The notes: generated by a model not told the origin, from the letters alone. Positions 1 to 7,045 are shown, numbered from the stretch's first letter. The stretch is DNA of 12,937 bases from Prevotellaceae bacterium (GCA_031257655.1 JAIROF010000010.1:1-12937), one strand, 5' to 3'. A program made the numbers and translations.

Positions 1-156
1 TTTTTCGCGTCAATGTGCACAAATGAAAAAACCCGGCACCGCTGAAAGGCTTGGCCGGACTTGGTTTCGTGAGGGGTCAAAGGAGGAGGGGGAAAAGGGA
101 GGGACAGGTCTCCCGTATGGCATTGGTATGGTGGGAGATTGGCTACACTTGCTTAA

Positions 157-176
157 CCGTATGCGTTAGCATACGG
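157..176. repeat. Hairpin CCGTATGC/GCATACGG
   Basis: Perfect 8-bp stem (157-164 with 169-176) and a 4-base loop. The same stem recurs at 11275-11298 in the second large intergenic region, so this is a dispersed palindrome rather than a gene-specific site. Confidence 0.7.
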
Positions 177-203
177 ATACGGCCTACGGGGAGAAAGAAA
201 GCC

Positions 204-234
204 CGTCCTGCCGAATTTGTAATTCGGCAGGACG
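204..234. repeat. Perfect 14-bp hairpin with 3-nt loop
   Basis: CGTCCTGCCGAATT (204-217) pairs exactly with 221-234 around the loop TGT. There is no U-run after it, so a terminator role is not supported. It is probably a mobile palindromic repeat, or a structure in a transcript reading toward nqrA. Confidence 0.7.
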
Positions 235-254
235 AAAGGGTACGAATGCTTTCA

Positions 255-296
255 AATTCTCAATTCTCAATTCTCAATTCTCAATTCTCAATTCTC
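255..296. repeat. Heptanucleotide array (AATTCTC)x6
   Basis: Six uninterrupted copies of the 7-bp unit AATTCTC. The reverse-complement unit GAGAATT forms the array before trpC (10609-10640). Other 7-bp units precede nqrF and the GNAT module. Confidence 0.85.
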
Positions 297-356
297 CGCC
301 ACCATACCACTGCCATACGGGATAAGTGTGGGAGATTGGCTATACAATCCTTTCAT

Positions 357-382
357 AGCGCCTCAAAAAAAGAATTAGCCCC
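357..382 (+). repeat. Third copy of the RM-element terminal repeat
   Basis: These 26 bases, starting TAGCGCCTCAAAAAAAGA, are the exact reverse complement of the left terminal repeat of the RM insert (4068-4093). They match its right terminal repeat (6918-6943) at 21 of 26 positions, in the same orientation. The copy ends about 20 bp before the nqrA -7 box. No partner end is visible upstream within the window. Confidence 0.8.
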
Positions 383-402
383 CAAATTTCAATTATTTTT
401 AC

Positions 403-410
403 TACCTTTG
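403..410 (+). promoter_or_regulatory. Bacteroidota-type -7 box for the nqr operon
   Basis: TACCTTTG fits the TAnnTTTG -7 consensus of Bacteroidota housekeeping promoters and is followed by GC. It lies 28 bp before the nqrA ATG, which implies a short leader. A clear -33 TTTG at the usual spacing is not seen; the 26-bp repeat at 357-382 occupies that position. Confidence 0.6.
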
Positions 411-438
411 CAGCCATGTTTCAAAAGAACAACTTTAT

Positions 439-1803
439 ATGCGTGCAAGCAGCAACATCATCAAACTAAAAAAGGGGCTCAATATAAAGCTGCGGGGTTT
501 GCCCGAAAGGGTTCTTCCCAAATGCCCTACTCCCACATCCTACGCCATAAAGCCTGCTGATTTTCACGGGTTGACGCCAAAAATGTTGTTGGCGGAGGGT
601 AGCGCTGTAAAGGCGGGGACGCCGGTTTTTTGCGATAAGTACAGGCCCGAGATACGCTTCGCCTCGCCCGTGAGCGGCACGCTGCAGGCGGTGAGGCGCG
701 GCGAACGCCGGAAAATTCTGGAAGCTGTAATTGTACCCGATGGACAAGGCGCAAGCGAGCAATTCGCCGTTCCCGATTTGAAAACAGCGTCGCGCGGCGA
801 GGTGGTAGAGGCGATGCTCCGCGCGGGCGCGTGGCCGTTTCTGGTGCAGCGCCCCTACGGCGTTATTGCCGACCCGCAGGCAGCGCCCAAAGCCATCTTC
901 ATATCGGGCTTCGACACGGCGCCGCTGGCCGCCGACGCCGACTACCTCGTGAACGGCGAAGGCGCGCCGTTCCAAAAAGGCGTCGACGCGCTGAGAAAGC
1001 TCACGGCGGGCAGCGTTCACCTTTCGCTCTGCGCCGACTACCCCGCCAACAACACCTTTGAGTACGCCAAAGGCGTGGAGGTGCACCGCGTAAGAGGGCC
1101 GCACCCCGCCGGCAACGTTGGCGTGCAGATACACCACATCGACCCCATCAACAAGGGCGAGGTGGTGTGGACAATTGCGCCCCAGCACGTGGTGGCGCTG
1201 GGGCGGCTTTTCGCCACCGGCGCGTACGACGTGGCAAAGGTCGTTGCGCTGGTCGGCTCGGAGGTCAAGAAGCCGCGCTACTACCGCATGGTTGCCGGAA
1301 CGTCGCTGAGCGGGCTGGCGGAGCTGGTCAACGACCGGGGCGAGCACAAGCGCGTCATTAGCGGCAACGTCCTCACCGGAGCAAACGTCGGCATAAACGG
1401 ATACCTCGGCTTTTACAGCAACGAAGTAACGGTAATCCCCGAAGGCGACCGCTACGAGCCGCTGGGCTGGCTGATGCCGCGCCTCAAGAAGCTGAGCATG
1501 TCGCGCTCCTACCTTTCGTGGCTCACGCCCGCCCGGCAGTACGCCCTCAACACCAACCTCAACGGCGGCCAGCGCGCATTTGTGGTGAACGGACAGTACG
1601 AGCGCGTGCTGCCCATGGACATCCTGCCGGTTTTCCTGATAAAGGCCGCCATAGCGGGCGACGTAGAGCGCATGGAGCAGCTGGGCATCTACGAAGTGGT
1701 AGAGGAAGACCTCGCGCTGTGCGAATTTGTGTGCGCCTCAAAAATCGATGTGCAGCACCTGCTGCGAAAGGGCATCGACCTGATGAGGGCAGAGGCCGGC
1801 TAA
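439..1803 (+). CDS. nqrA: Na+-translocating NADH:quinone oxidoreductase subunit A
   Basis: NqrA is the cytoplasmic-side peripheral subunit of the NQR complex and is associated with quinone binding. The 454-aa product has the usual family length. It opens with IIKLKKGLNIKLRG, the typical NqrA N-terminus, and has no membrane segments. It is the first gene of nqrA-B-C-D-E-F, the canonical order, which secures the call. The start at 439 puts the conserved IKLKKGL motif within the first dozen residues; an ATG at 416 is in another frame. The ribosome site is weak, as is common in this phylum. The stop lies 58 bp before nqrB. Base composition is GC-rich like the other nqr genes. Confidence 0.95.
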   Translation: MRASSNIIKLKKGLNIKLRGLPERVLPKCPTPTSYAIKPADFHGLTPKMLLAEGSAVKAGTPVFCDKYRPEIRFASPVSGTLQAVRRGERRKILEAVIVPDGQGASEQFAVPDLKTASRGEVVEAMLRAGAWPFLVQRPYGVIADPQAAPKAIFISGFDTAPLAADADYLVNGEGAPFQKGVDALRKLTAGSVHLSLCADYPANNTFEYAKGVEVHRVRGPHPAGNVGVQIHHIDPINKGEVVWTIAPQHVVALGRLFATGAYDVAKVVALVGSEVKKPRYYRMVAGTSLSGLAELVNDRGEHKRVISGNVLTGANVGINGYLGFYSNEVTVIPEGDRYEPLGWLMPRLKKLSMSRSYLSWLTPARQYALNTNLNGGQRAFVVNGQYERVLPMDILPVFLIKAAIAGDVERMEQLGIYEVVEEDLALCEFVCASKIDVQHLLRKGIDLMRAEAG

Positions 1804-1861
1804 AGGAGACCTCTAAAATAAAGAAACGAAAAATTCCATAACCTTAGGTTTAGGAGCTTAC

Positions 1862-3037
1862 ATGAAGATAATACGCAACTTTTTAGACCGGATCAAGCCG
1901 GATTTTGAGCCGGGTAAGCGCTTGCACTTTCTGCACTCAACGTTCGAGGCGTTTGAGTCGCTGCTGTTTGTGCCCAAAACGGTGACCACCAACGGCTGCC
2001 ACGTGCGCGACGCCATCGACCTCAAGCGCACCATGACGGTGGTGATAGCGGCGCTTACGCCCGCCCTGCTGTTTGGCATTTGGAACGTAGGATTTCAGCA
2101 CCACCTGTCCATCAACCACGAGGTGGGCTTCTGGAGCATCTTTGGGTACGGCCTGTCCAAAATACTGCCAATGCTGGCGGTATCCTACATCGTGGGGCTG
2201 GGCATTGAGTTTGCCGTGGCGCAGGTACGCGGGCACGAGGTGAACGAGGGCTTTCTGGTGTCGGGCATGCTCATCCCCATGATCATGCCGCCGGACGTTC
2301 CGCTGTGGATGCTGGCGCTGGCCACGGCGTTTGCCGTAGTCATCGGCAAGGAGGTTTTTGGGGGCACGGGGATGAACATCTTCAACCCGGCGCTGCTGGC
2401 GCGCGCCTTCGTATTTTTTTCGTACCCCTCGTACATGTCCGGCGACGCCATCTGGATTGGCGGGCTTTCGGGCAGCACGGCGGTGGTGGATGGCTTTTCG
2501 GGCGCCACCCCGCTGGCCAAAGCGTTTGCCGGGCAGCTGCCGTTTTCGGCAATGGAGGTCGAAAAAATGTTCTGGGGCTTTACCCCCGGCTCCGTTGGCG
2601 AAACCTCTACGGTGGCCATCCTGCTGGGGGCGGCGCTGCTGGTGTTCACCGGCGTAGGCAGCGGGCGCATCATGCTGGCGGTGGCGGCGGGAGGATACCT
2701 CACCGGGTGCCTCTTTAACCTGATAGGCGCCAACGCCTACATGAGCATCCCGGCGTACCAGCACCTCATCATGGGCGGATTTGCGTTTGGCGCGGTGTTC
2801 ATGGCCACCGACCCCGTAACCTCATCCCAAACGCGGGCGGGAAAGTGGATTTACGGCTTCCTCATCGGCGCCCTGGCGGTCGCAATCCGCGTGCTCAACC
2901 CGGCCTACCCCGAAGGCATGATGCTCGCCATTTTACTTATGAACGTTTTTGCCCCGCTGATTGACCACTGCGCAGTGCAGGCCAACATCCGCAGGCGGCT
3001 CCGGCGGGCAAAGCAAGTTGTACAACCAAAGGCGTAG
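1862..3037 (+). CDS. nqrB: Na+-translocating NADH:quinone oxidoreductase subunit B
   Basis: NqrB is the large integral membrane subunit; it carries a covalently bound FMN and riboflavin and forms part of the Na+ pathway. The 391-aa product has many hydrophobic segments. The flavinylation motif DGFSGATPLA is at about residues 210-219, and Thr216 is the expected FMN-phosphoester acceptor (a family-level inference made by ApbE-type transferases). VNEGFLVSGMLIP at 127-139 is a typical conserved segment. AGGAG at 1852-1856 sits 5 bp before the ATG and fixes this start. The stop is 14 bp from nqrC, so they are co-transcribed. Confidence 0.96.
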   Translation: MKIIRNFLDRIKPDFEPGKRLHFLHSTFEAFESLLFVPKTVTTNGCHVRDAIDLKRTMTVVIAALTPALLFGIWNVGFQHHLSINHEVGFWSIFGYGLSKILPMLAVSYIVGLGIEFAVAQVRGHEVNEGFLVSGMLIPMIMPPDVPLWMLALATAFAVVIGKEVFGGTGMNIFNPALLARAFVFFSYPSYMSGDAIWIGGLSGSTAVVDGFSGATPLAKAFAGQLPFSAMEVEKMFWGFTPGSVGETSTVAILLGAALLVFTGVGSGRIMLAVAAGGYLTGCLFNLIGANAYMSIPAYQHLIMGGFAFGAVFMATDPVTSSQTRAGKWIYGFLIGALAVAIRVLNPAYPEGMMLAILLMNVFAPLIDHCAVQANIRRRLRRAKQVVQPKA

Positions 3038-3051
3038 AGCCAAAGTAAACC

Positions 3052-4074
3052 ATGAACAAGGACGGTAACAAATACATATACCTGTACTCCATAGCGCTGG
3101 TGGTAACCGTGGCGGCGGTGCTGTCGGTAGCGGCAACGCTGCTCAAGCCCTTTCAGCAAAAAAATGTTGAGGTGGAGAAAAAGCAAAGCATCCTGCTCTC
3201 CGTGCACAAGGCGGCGGACGTAGCGCAGGCAAAAAACAAGGCGCAGTACGTTGAGGAGGAGTACGCGCGGTACATCACCGGCAGCTGCGTGCTCAGCTCG
3301 CTTGGCGTGGCGCAGGAGGGCGACGCCTTTGCGGTGAGCCTCGAAGAGGAAATGGCCAAGCCTGCCGCCGACCGCCGGCTCCCGGTGTTCATCTGCACGG
3401 ACAGCGACAGCACGCTCAAGTACATCATCCCGGTGCGCGGCGCCGGCCTGTGGGGGCCTATCTGGGGATACGTGGCGCTGCACGACGACTTCTCCACCAT
3501 CTACGGCGTAGTATTCGACCACCAGGGCGAAACGCCCGGGCTGGGCGCAGAGCTGTCAACGCCGGAGTTTCAGCGGCAGTTCGCAGGAAAGCAAATTTTC
3601 GACGCCGCCTCCGCCTTCACCTCCGTAAAGGTGGCAAAGGGCGGCGGAACGCAAGGCCGACCCCACGAGGTGGACGCCATATCGGGCGGAACCATCACCA
3701 GCCAGGGGATAGAAAAAATGCTGCTGGATAACCTGAGCCTCTACCTGCGCTTCTTCCGGGAGCAGCAGCAGGCTAAGGCTGCCCGGCAAAAGCAGGAAAA
3801 CGAAGAAAAAGCGGCGGCGGCAGCTCCGCCACCGGCGCCCGCCGCAAGGAGAGCGCCTGCGCTCAACCCGCCTGCCGCCGGAGCCGCCGCCGCTACGCCG
3901 CCCGCTACCGCCGCTGCCCCTGCCGCCGCAGACTCCGCCCCGAAAGCGGCCGCCGAAAGCGAAAACGCAGCAAACGACGCATCGCAAAATGCGCAGCAAA
4001 GCGAAACGCAAAACGCGCAGCACGACGCATCGCAAAACGCGCAGCAAAGCGAAACGCAAAACGACGCGGGCTAA
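3052..4074 (+). CDS. nqrC: Na+-translocating NADH:quinone oxidoreductase subunit C, C-terminus replaced by an insertion
   Basis: NqrC carries the second covalent FMN of the complex. A single N-terminal membrane anchor (about residues 9-31) precedes the extracytoplasmic flavin domain, with GLWGPIWGY at 132-140, GETPGLGAE at 159-167 and the flavinylation motif DAISGGTITS at 208-217 (acceptor Thr214; SGGT rather than the commoner SGAT). The family domain ends near residue 235. What follows is an unusual tail of about 100 residues: charged, then Ala/Pro-rich, then two copies of a Gln/Asn/Ser-rich 16-residue repeat. The last three residues (DAG) and the stop arise at the edge of the RM insert; the TAA at 4072-4074 is inside its terminal repeat. 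The original C-terminus is displaced to 6944-7045. The catalytic domain is intact, so the protein is probably functional. Confidence 0.93.
   Translation: MNKDGNKYIYLYSIALVVTVAAVLSVAATLLKPFQQKNVEVEKKQSILLSVHKAADVAQAKNKAQYVEEEYARYITGSCVLSSLGVAQEGDAFAVSLEEEMAKPAADRRLPVFICTDSDSTLKYIIPVRGAGLWGPIWGYVALHDDFSTIYGVVFDHQGETPGLGAELSTPEFQRQFAGKQIFDAASAFTSVKVAKGGGTQGRPHEVDAISGGTITSQGIEKMLLDNLSLYLRFFREQQQAKAARQKQENEEKAAAAAPPPAPAARRAPALNPPAAGAAAATPPATAAAPAAADSAPKAAAESENAANDASQNAQQSETQNAQHDASQNAQQSETQNDAG
3976..4062 (+). repeat. 48-bp tandem repeat at the 3' end of nqrC
   Basis: The unit encodes DASQNAQQSETQNAQH. One full copy (3976-4023) and one of 13 codons (4024-4062) lie before the insert. A further copy with small changes lies beyond the insert at 6944-7045. 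Such repeats can change number by slippage or recombination and alter only the disordered tail. Confidence 0.85.
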
Positions 4075-4093
4075 TTCTTTTTTTGAGGCGCTA
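4068..4093 (-). repeat. Left terminal inverted repeat of the RM element
   Basis: It begins GGGCTAATTCTTTTTTTGAG and ends GCGCTA, and is identical to the reverse complement of 357-382. It contains the TAA that now ends nqrC and a TTTG (4082-4085) that could serve as the -33 box for the RM promoter. Confidence 0.8.
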
Positions 4094-4115
4094 GGAAAAA
4101 TATTTCATACATTTG
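4082..4115 (+). promoter_or_regulatory. Promoter for the RM gene
   Basis: TTTG at 4082-4085 and TACATTTG at 4108-4115 resemble the Bacteroidota -33 TTTG and -7 TAnnTTTG boxes. The 22-bp spacing is slightly long. The -33 candidate lies inside the terminal repeat, so the element would carry its own promoter wherever it lands. The predicted leader before the ATG at 4192 is about 70 nt. Confidence 0.55.
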
Positions 4116-4171
4116 CGGGAAAATCGGGTTTAAATGGGAAGAAAGCAATTAGAGCGTCTGGCGGTGGAAGA

Positions 4172-4307
4172 TTTTTAAAAGGATAAAAACAATGAAATAC
4201 GCCAATATTCGGGAAGAAGAGCTAAAAAACAGCCTTGCGGCCGACCTTTTTTCACAATTCGACTGTACGGGAATTATCGGCAACATTGATTTTGCCGTGA
4301 AGCTCAA
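4172..4307 (+). repeat. 136-bp direct repeat, copy 1 (RM start region)
   Basis: It covers the ribosome site (AAAAGGAT at 4177-4184), the start codon and the first 38 codons of the RM gene. It matches 6676-6811 at 131 of 136 positions; the five differences I see are all transitions. The offset between copies is 2504 bp. Confidence 0.88.
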
Positions 4308-6690
4308 ACGCCCTGCAGACGCCATTGATTTTAACGACGAATACTTGCTGTGGGCAGAGGCAAAGGCAGCCTCATCCGATATGCTGATAATGCTTACGCA
4401 GCTGGTTTTAACCATCGGCAAGGCGCGAACGTTCGACAAAATCCTGCCGCCGCCGTTTTTGGGTTGCTGCGACTGCGAAAAAATCGCTTTTGTGCCTTAC
4501 TCCGATATTCAGGATATTTTTTACCAAAACGATTTTAACTGGAACGTTGCACCCTCAAATCACGAAACAAAAGAATTAAAGCAGGTTTACGGTCAAATAG
4601 AAAAGATTATTAACAACGATATTCCATGTAAAACATATTTATTTTATTTTGATAAAGACGATAGGGAGCTGCGGCAGTTTATCCGCGAAAATTTTATTGT
4701 CGGCAAACGCGAAACCGCCACGACAAAGATTGACAAAAACAACTTTATTATCATCTACAGCAAGTGGCTCGAAACGGTGAAGCCGACAATTGCAGCAAAT
4801 TGGGACATGGTAAAAAAAAGCGGTTTGATTGACGGCGATTTTTATCTTGCCGATTTGCTGTCGGATGAAAATCAAACGATTGTTGAAAAATTATTTGTGC
4901 TTTTGAGGTCAAATCGCTATATTGCAAACCGGCATATCAATGATGCCGGTTTATTTACAGAAAGTTCGGTTTATTTTACAGACAGCCAAAAAGCGCACAA
5001 CCGGTTTTGGGCAAAATACGCGCGTCCGCCTCACGAAGATTACTGGGATTACATCATTGACCGCCACGATTTGCTTGTGCCTCAAGATATACGCGAGCGC
5101 AGGGGCAGCTTTTATACGCCGTGCATCTGGGTCGAAAAATCACAGGAATATCTGGCAAAAGTTCTTGGTAAGGATTGGCAGGATGAATATTACATTTGGG
5201 ATTGCTGCGCAGGGACGGGCAATTTGCTTGCAGGATTGACAAACAAATACAACATCTGGGCGTCTACGCTGGATAAATCGGACGTCGATATTATGAAACA
5301 GCGCATCGAAAACGGTGCAAACCTGCTCGAAAATCACGTTTTTCAATTTGATTTCCTAAACGACGATTTTTCTAAACTTCCCGACGGACTGCGCAAAATA
5401 ATCGATTCGCCGGAGGCAAGAAAGAAGCTGGTTATTTACATTAACCCGCCGTATGCGGAAGCAAGCAATCGCCAAACGATTATAGCAAAAGGAAAAAATA
5501 AATCTAACGTTGCAACAAAAACGAAAACATACGATTATTTCAGCAAAATAGCGGGAACTGCTACAAGAGAACTTTTTGCCCAATTCTTTTTAAGAATTTA
5601 CAAAGAAATTCCCGACTGTAAATTAGCGTCTTTCAGCACGCTGAAATATATAAATTCTCAATATTTTATTAAATTTAGAAACTATTTTAAAGCAGATTTT
5701 AAAGCAGGATTTGTTTGCAAGGCAAATTCTTTCGATAATGTAAACGGAGATTTTCCAATAGGATTTTCCATTTTTGACTTGGCAAACAAGCAAGATTTTT
5801 CAACTGTTAAAGTGGATGTTTATGATAATAATAAAGATGTTACTCAATCATTTTATATTGGAACAAAAAGATTCTATGCATATAAAAAAGGAGTATTTAT
5901 TATTAATTGGCTGAGAAAATATTATGATAAAAAAGGAAAGTTTACTGCATATTTAAGAATGCAAGGCACAGACATTCAGAATAATTTAGGGGTATTTATT
6001 ACTAATTGTCTTTCCGATAATGATTTAAAAAAGCATTTATATACAATAATTACCGCGAATAATCTGATAGAGATGTCTGTTTACTTTGCCGTCCGTAAAG
6101 TAGTTTCCGCCGAGTGGCTCAACGACCGCGACCAGTTTCTTTATCCGAATAAAAAATGGGAGAAAGACGCTGAGTTTCATAACGATTGTTTGACTTACTC
6201 CCTGTTCAACAACAATATATCTTCAAAGAACGGAGTAAATCACTGGATTCCTTTTTCTGAAAATGAAGTAAATGCACGCGACAAATTCGAGAGTCATTTT
6301 ATAATCTCCTTTTTAAGCGGGAAAGTTATAAAAAACGGCTATGCCAATTTGTTTGACCCTGATTATTTGGCAGATGTGAAAAAGAAAAAGCTACCTGCCG
6401 TTAGCTGGGAAAAAGGAAAAAAGCGTGAATTTTCCACCGAAGCGCAAGCCGTATTCACAGCCGGTAAAGAATTATGGAAATATTACCACGCACAACCCGG
6501 GTGCAGCGTTAATGCTTCGCTGTACGACATCCGCGAACACTTTCAGGGGCGCAACGACAAAGGAAAAATGAACAGCAAAAGCGACGACGAACAATACGCG
6601 GAGTTGATTGGCAACCTCCGCACTTCGTTGAAAATTTTGGCAGGGAAAATTGAGCCAAAAGTGTATGAATACGAGTTTTTAAAAGGATAA
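4192..6690 (+). CDS. Type IIG-like restriction endonuclease/N6-adenine DNA methyltransferase fusion
   Basis: The 832-aa protein is predicted to both cleave and adenine-methylate DNA at the same recognition site. The N-terminal region contains DEYLLWAEAK (49-58), where E56-x-K58 fits the second half of a PD-(D/E)xK nuclease site; D46 or D33 could be the metal-binding aspartate. The methyltransferase part has the cofactor-pocket motifs RRGSFYTP (303-310) and DCCAGTGNLL (337-346) and the catalytic NPPY (418-421), which marks N6-adenine (or N4-cytosine) methylation. The C-terminal part, from about residue 500, would hold target recognition; no motif is assigned there. Architecture and length suit single-chain Eco57I-like enzymes, so no separate methylase or specificity gene is needed. 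The frame is unbroken, so it is probably active. The DNA is clearly richer in A+T than the nqr genes, most strongly at 5640-6060, a sign of transfer. It ends 5 bp before a truncated copy of its own start. Confidence 0.85.
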   Translation: MKYANIREEELKNSLAADLFSQFDCTGIIGNIDFAVKLKRPADAIDFNDEYLLWAEAKAASSDMLIMLTQLVLTIGKARTFDKILPPPFLGCCDCEKIAFVPYSDIQDIFYQNDFNWNVAPSNHETKELKQVYGQIEKIINNDIPCKTYLFYFDKDDRELRQFIRENFIVGKRETATTKIDKNNFIIIYSKWLETVKPTIAANWDMVKKSGLIDGDFYLADLLSDENQTIVEKLFVLLRSNRYIANRHINDAGLFTESSVYFTDSQKAHNRFWAKYARPPHEDYWDYIIDRHDLLVPQDIRERRGSFYTPCIWVEKSQEYLAKVLGKDWQDEYYIWDCCAGTGNLLAGLTNKYNIWASTLDKSDVDIMKQRIENGANLLENHVFQFDFLNDDFSKLPDGLRKIIDSPEARKKLVIYINPPYAEASNRQTIIAKGKNKSNVATKTKTYDYFSKIAGTATRELFAQFFLRIYKEIPDCKLASFSTLKYINSQYFIKFRNYFKADFKAGFVCKANSFDNVNGDFPIGFSIFDLANKQDFSTVKVDVYDNNKDVTQSFYIGTKRFYAYKKGVFIINWLRKYYDKKGKFTAYLRMQGTDIQNNLGVFITNCLSDNDLKKHLYTIITANNLIEMSVYFAVRKVVSAEWLNDRDQFLYPNKKWEKDAEFHNDCLTYSLFNNNISSKNGVNHWIPFSENEVNARDKFESHFIISFLSGKVIKNGYANLFDPDYLADVKKKKLPAVSWEKGKKREFSTEAQAVFTAGKELWKYYHAQPGCSVNASLYDIREHFQGRNDKGKMNSKSDDEQYAELIGNLRTSLKILAGKIEPKVYEYEFLKG

Positions 6691-6811
6691 AAACAATGAA
6701 ATACGCCAATATTCGGGAAGAAGAGCTAAAAAACAGCCTTGCAGCCGACTTTTTTTCACAGCTCGGCTGTACGGGAATTATCGGCAACATTGATTTTGCC
6801 GTGAAGCTCAA
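6676..6811 (+). repeat. 136-bp direct repeat, copy 2
   Basis: The match with 4172-4307 starts inside the last codons of the RM gene (the TTTTTAAAAGGATAA context) and ends at codon 38 of the truncated second copy. The two copies bracket the RM gene, so one crossover would excise or duplicate it exactly. Confidence 0.88.
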
Positions 6812-6824
6812 TAGCGAATGCTAA
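6696..6824 (+). pseudogene. Truncated second copy of the RM N-terminus (42 aa)
   Basis: It starts 5 bp after the RM stop with the same ribosome site and start. Its first 38 residues match the RM N-terminus except for three changes (L19F, F23L, D24G), after which it runs into NSEC and a stop. It lacks the E-x-K motif and all methyltransferase motifs. It is a remnant of a tandem duplication, a deletion product, or the junction left by an earlier insertion. A short peptide could still be made. Confidence 0.8.
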
Positions 6825-6917
6825 AGCAGAAAATCTAAACGGCAAATTACAACGTTTTATTACGGGGGCATCAAAGACAAGGATTTTTTCCTTTACCGTA
6901 CTGCCGGTTATTTTTCA
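6825..6917 (+). other. Unassigned stretch between the RM remnant and the right terminal repeat
   Basis: There is no start codon with a useful frame. One frame (6848-6919) reads QITTFYYGGIKDKDFFLYR, then TAGYFS and a stop that overlaps the terminal repeat. This looks like the C-terminal scrap of a protein gene, possibly of the element's former cargo, but I do not recognise it. Confidence 0.35.
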
Positions 6918-6943
6918 TAGCACCTCAAAAAAAGAGTTAACTA
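6918..6943 (+). repeat. Right terminal inverted repeat of the RM element
   Basis: TAGCACCTCAAAAAAAGAGT and six more bases. Inverted relative to 4068-4093 with 5 mismatches; against the 357-382 copy, which has the same orientation, most of the differences are transitions. Preceded by TTTCA, as is the 357 copy. Confidence 0.75.
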
Positions 6944-7045
6944 AAAACGCAAAGCGCGCAGCACGACGCATCGCAAAGTGCGCAGCAAAGCGAAACGCAA
7001 AACGCGCCGCAGGAAGCAGCGCAACATGTACAACAACCAGAATAA
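6944..7045 (+). pseudogene. nqrC: Displaced original 3' end of nqrC
   Basis: In the frame ending at TAA 7043-7045 the sequence reads KTQSAQHDASQSAQQSETQN followed by APQEAAQHVQQPE. It continues the 16-residue repeat of the NqrC tail (DASQNAQQSETQNAQH). It has no start codon of its own and is preceded by an in-frame stop at 6938-6940. It lies 12 bp before nqrD, matching the 14-bp nqrB-nqrC gap, so this is where nqrC used to end. Joining nqrC codon 334 (ends 4053) to 6947 restores one frame of 366 aa. Confidence 0.88.

Larger units (their letters stand above)
111..322. repeat. 24-bp inverted repeat pair enclosing hairpins
   Basis: Positions 111-134 and 299-322 are inverted copies matching at 23 of 24 bases; the core reads TCCCGTATGGCATTGGTATG. 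A separate direct repeat, GTGGGAGATTGGCTACAC at 131-148 and again at 328-345 (17 of 18), starts inside the left arm and lies just beyond the right arm. The segment between the arms contains both hairpins and the heptad array. The layout resembles a small non-autonomous palindromic element, but no target duplication was found. Confidence 0.65.
1..438. other. Repeat-rich intergenic region upstream of nqrA
   Basis: No credible gene is seen here. An open frame runs through 51-560, but it crosses hairpins and a 7-bp tandem array, has no recognisable domain, and overlaps the start of nqrA in another frame. The region holds a long inverted repeat (111-134/299-322), two strong hairpins, a heptanucleotide array, a 26-bp repeat also found at the ends of the RM insert, and the nqrA promoter box. 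Nothing is recognised in 1-110. Confidence 0.7.
4068..6943 (+). mobile_element. Transposase-less element carrying an RM gene, inserted in nqrC
   Basis: The boundaries are inverted repeats of 26 bp at 4068-4093 and 6918-6943 (21 of 26 match). The interior is AT-rich against GC-rich nqr DNA. The host gene is split: nqrC reading is continuous up to about 4063 and resumes at 6944 in the same repeat protein sequence. AAACGCAAAACG at 4052-4063 and AAACGCAAAGCG at 6945-6956 flank the insert and may be a target duplication, but they also belong to the native 48-bp repeat, so this is ambiguous. No transposase or recombinase gene is present. It could be a non-autonomous element mobilised in trans, or an RM gene that arrived by recombination at the repeats. 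Confidence 0.75.

Noticed and set aside
204..234. 14-bp hairpin as a rho-independent terminator
   Set aside because: No T-run follows on either side, and loop and context fit a dispersed palindrome better.
51..560. 169-aa open frame before nqrA
   Set aside because: It crosses hairpins and the heptad array, resembles no family, and overlaps nqrA in another frame.
466..1347. Long open frames opposite nqrA, nqrB, nqrC and nqrF (up to about 313 aa)
   Set aside because: They are antisense shadows caused by high GC and codon bias; the + strand proteins are clearly the real family members.
4134..4178. 14-codon frame MGRKQLERLAVEDF before the RM gene
   Set aside because: It is short, with no ribosome site seen. 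A possible leader peptide or the tail of a lost RM copy (an extra T would give FLKG like the RM C-terminus), but not supportable.
4052..6956. Exact 12-bp target-site duplication at the RM element
   Set aside because: The flanking matches belong to the native 48-bp repeat of nqrC and do not abut the terminal repeats, so duplication cannot be distinguished from pre-existing repeats.
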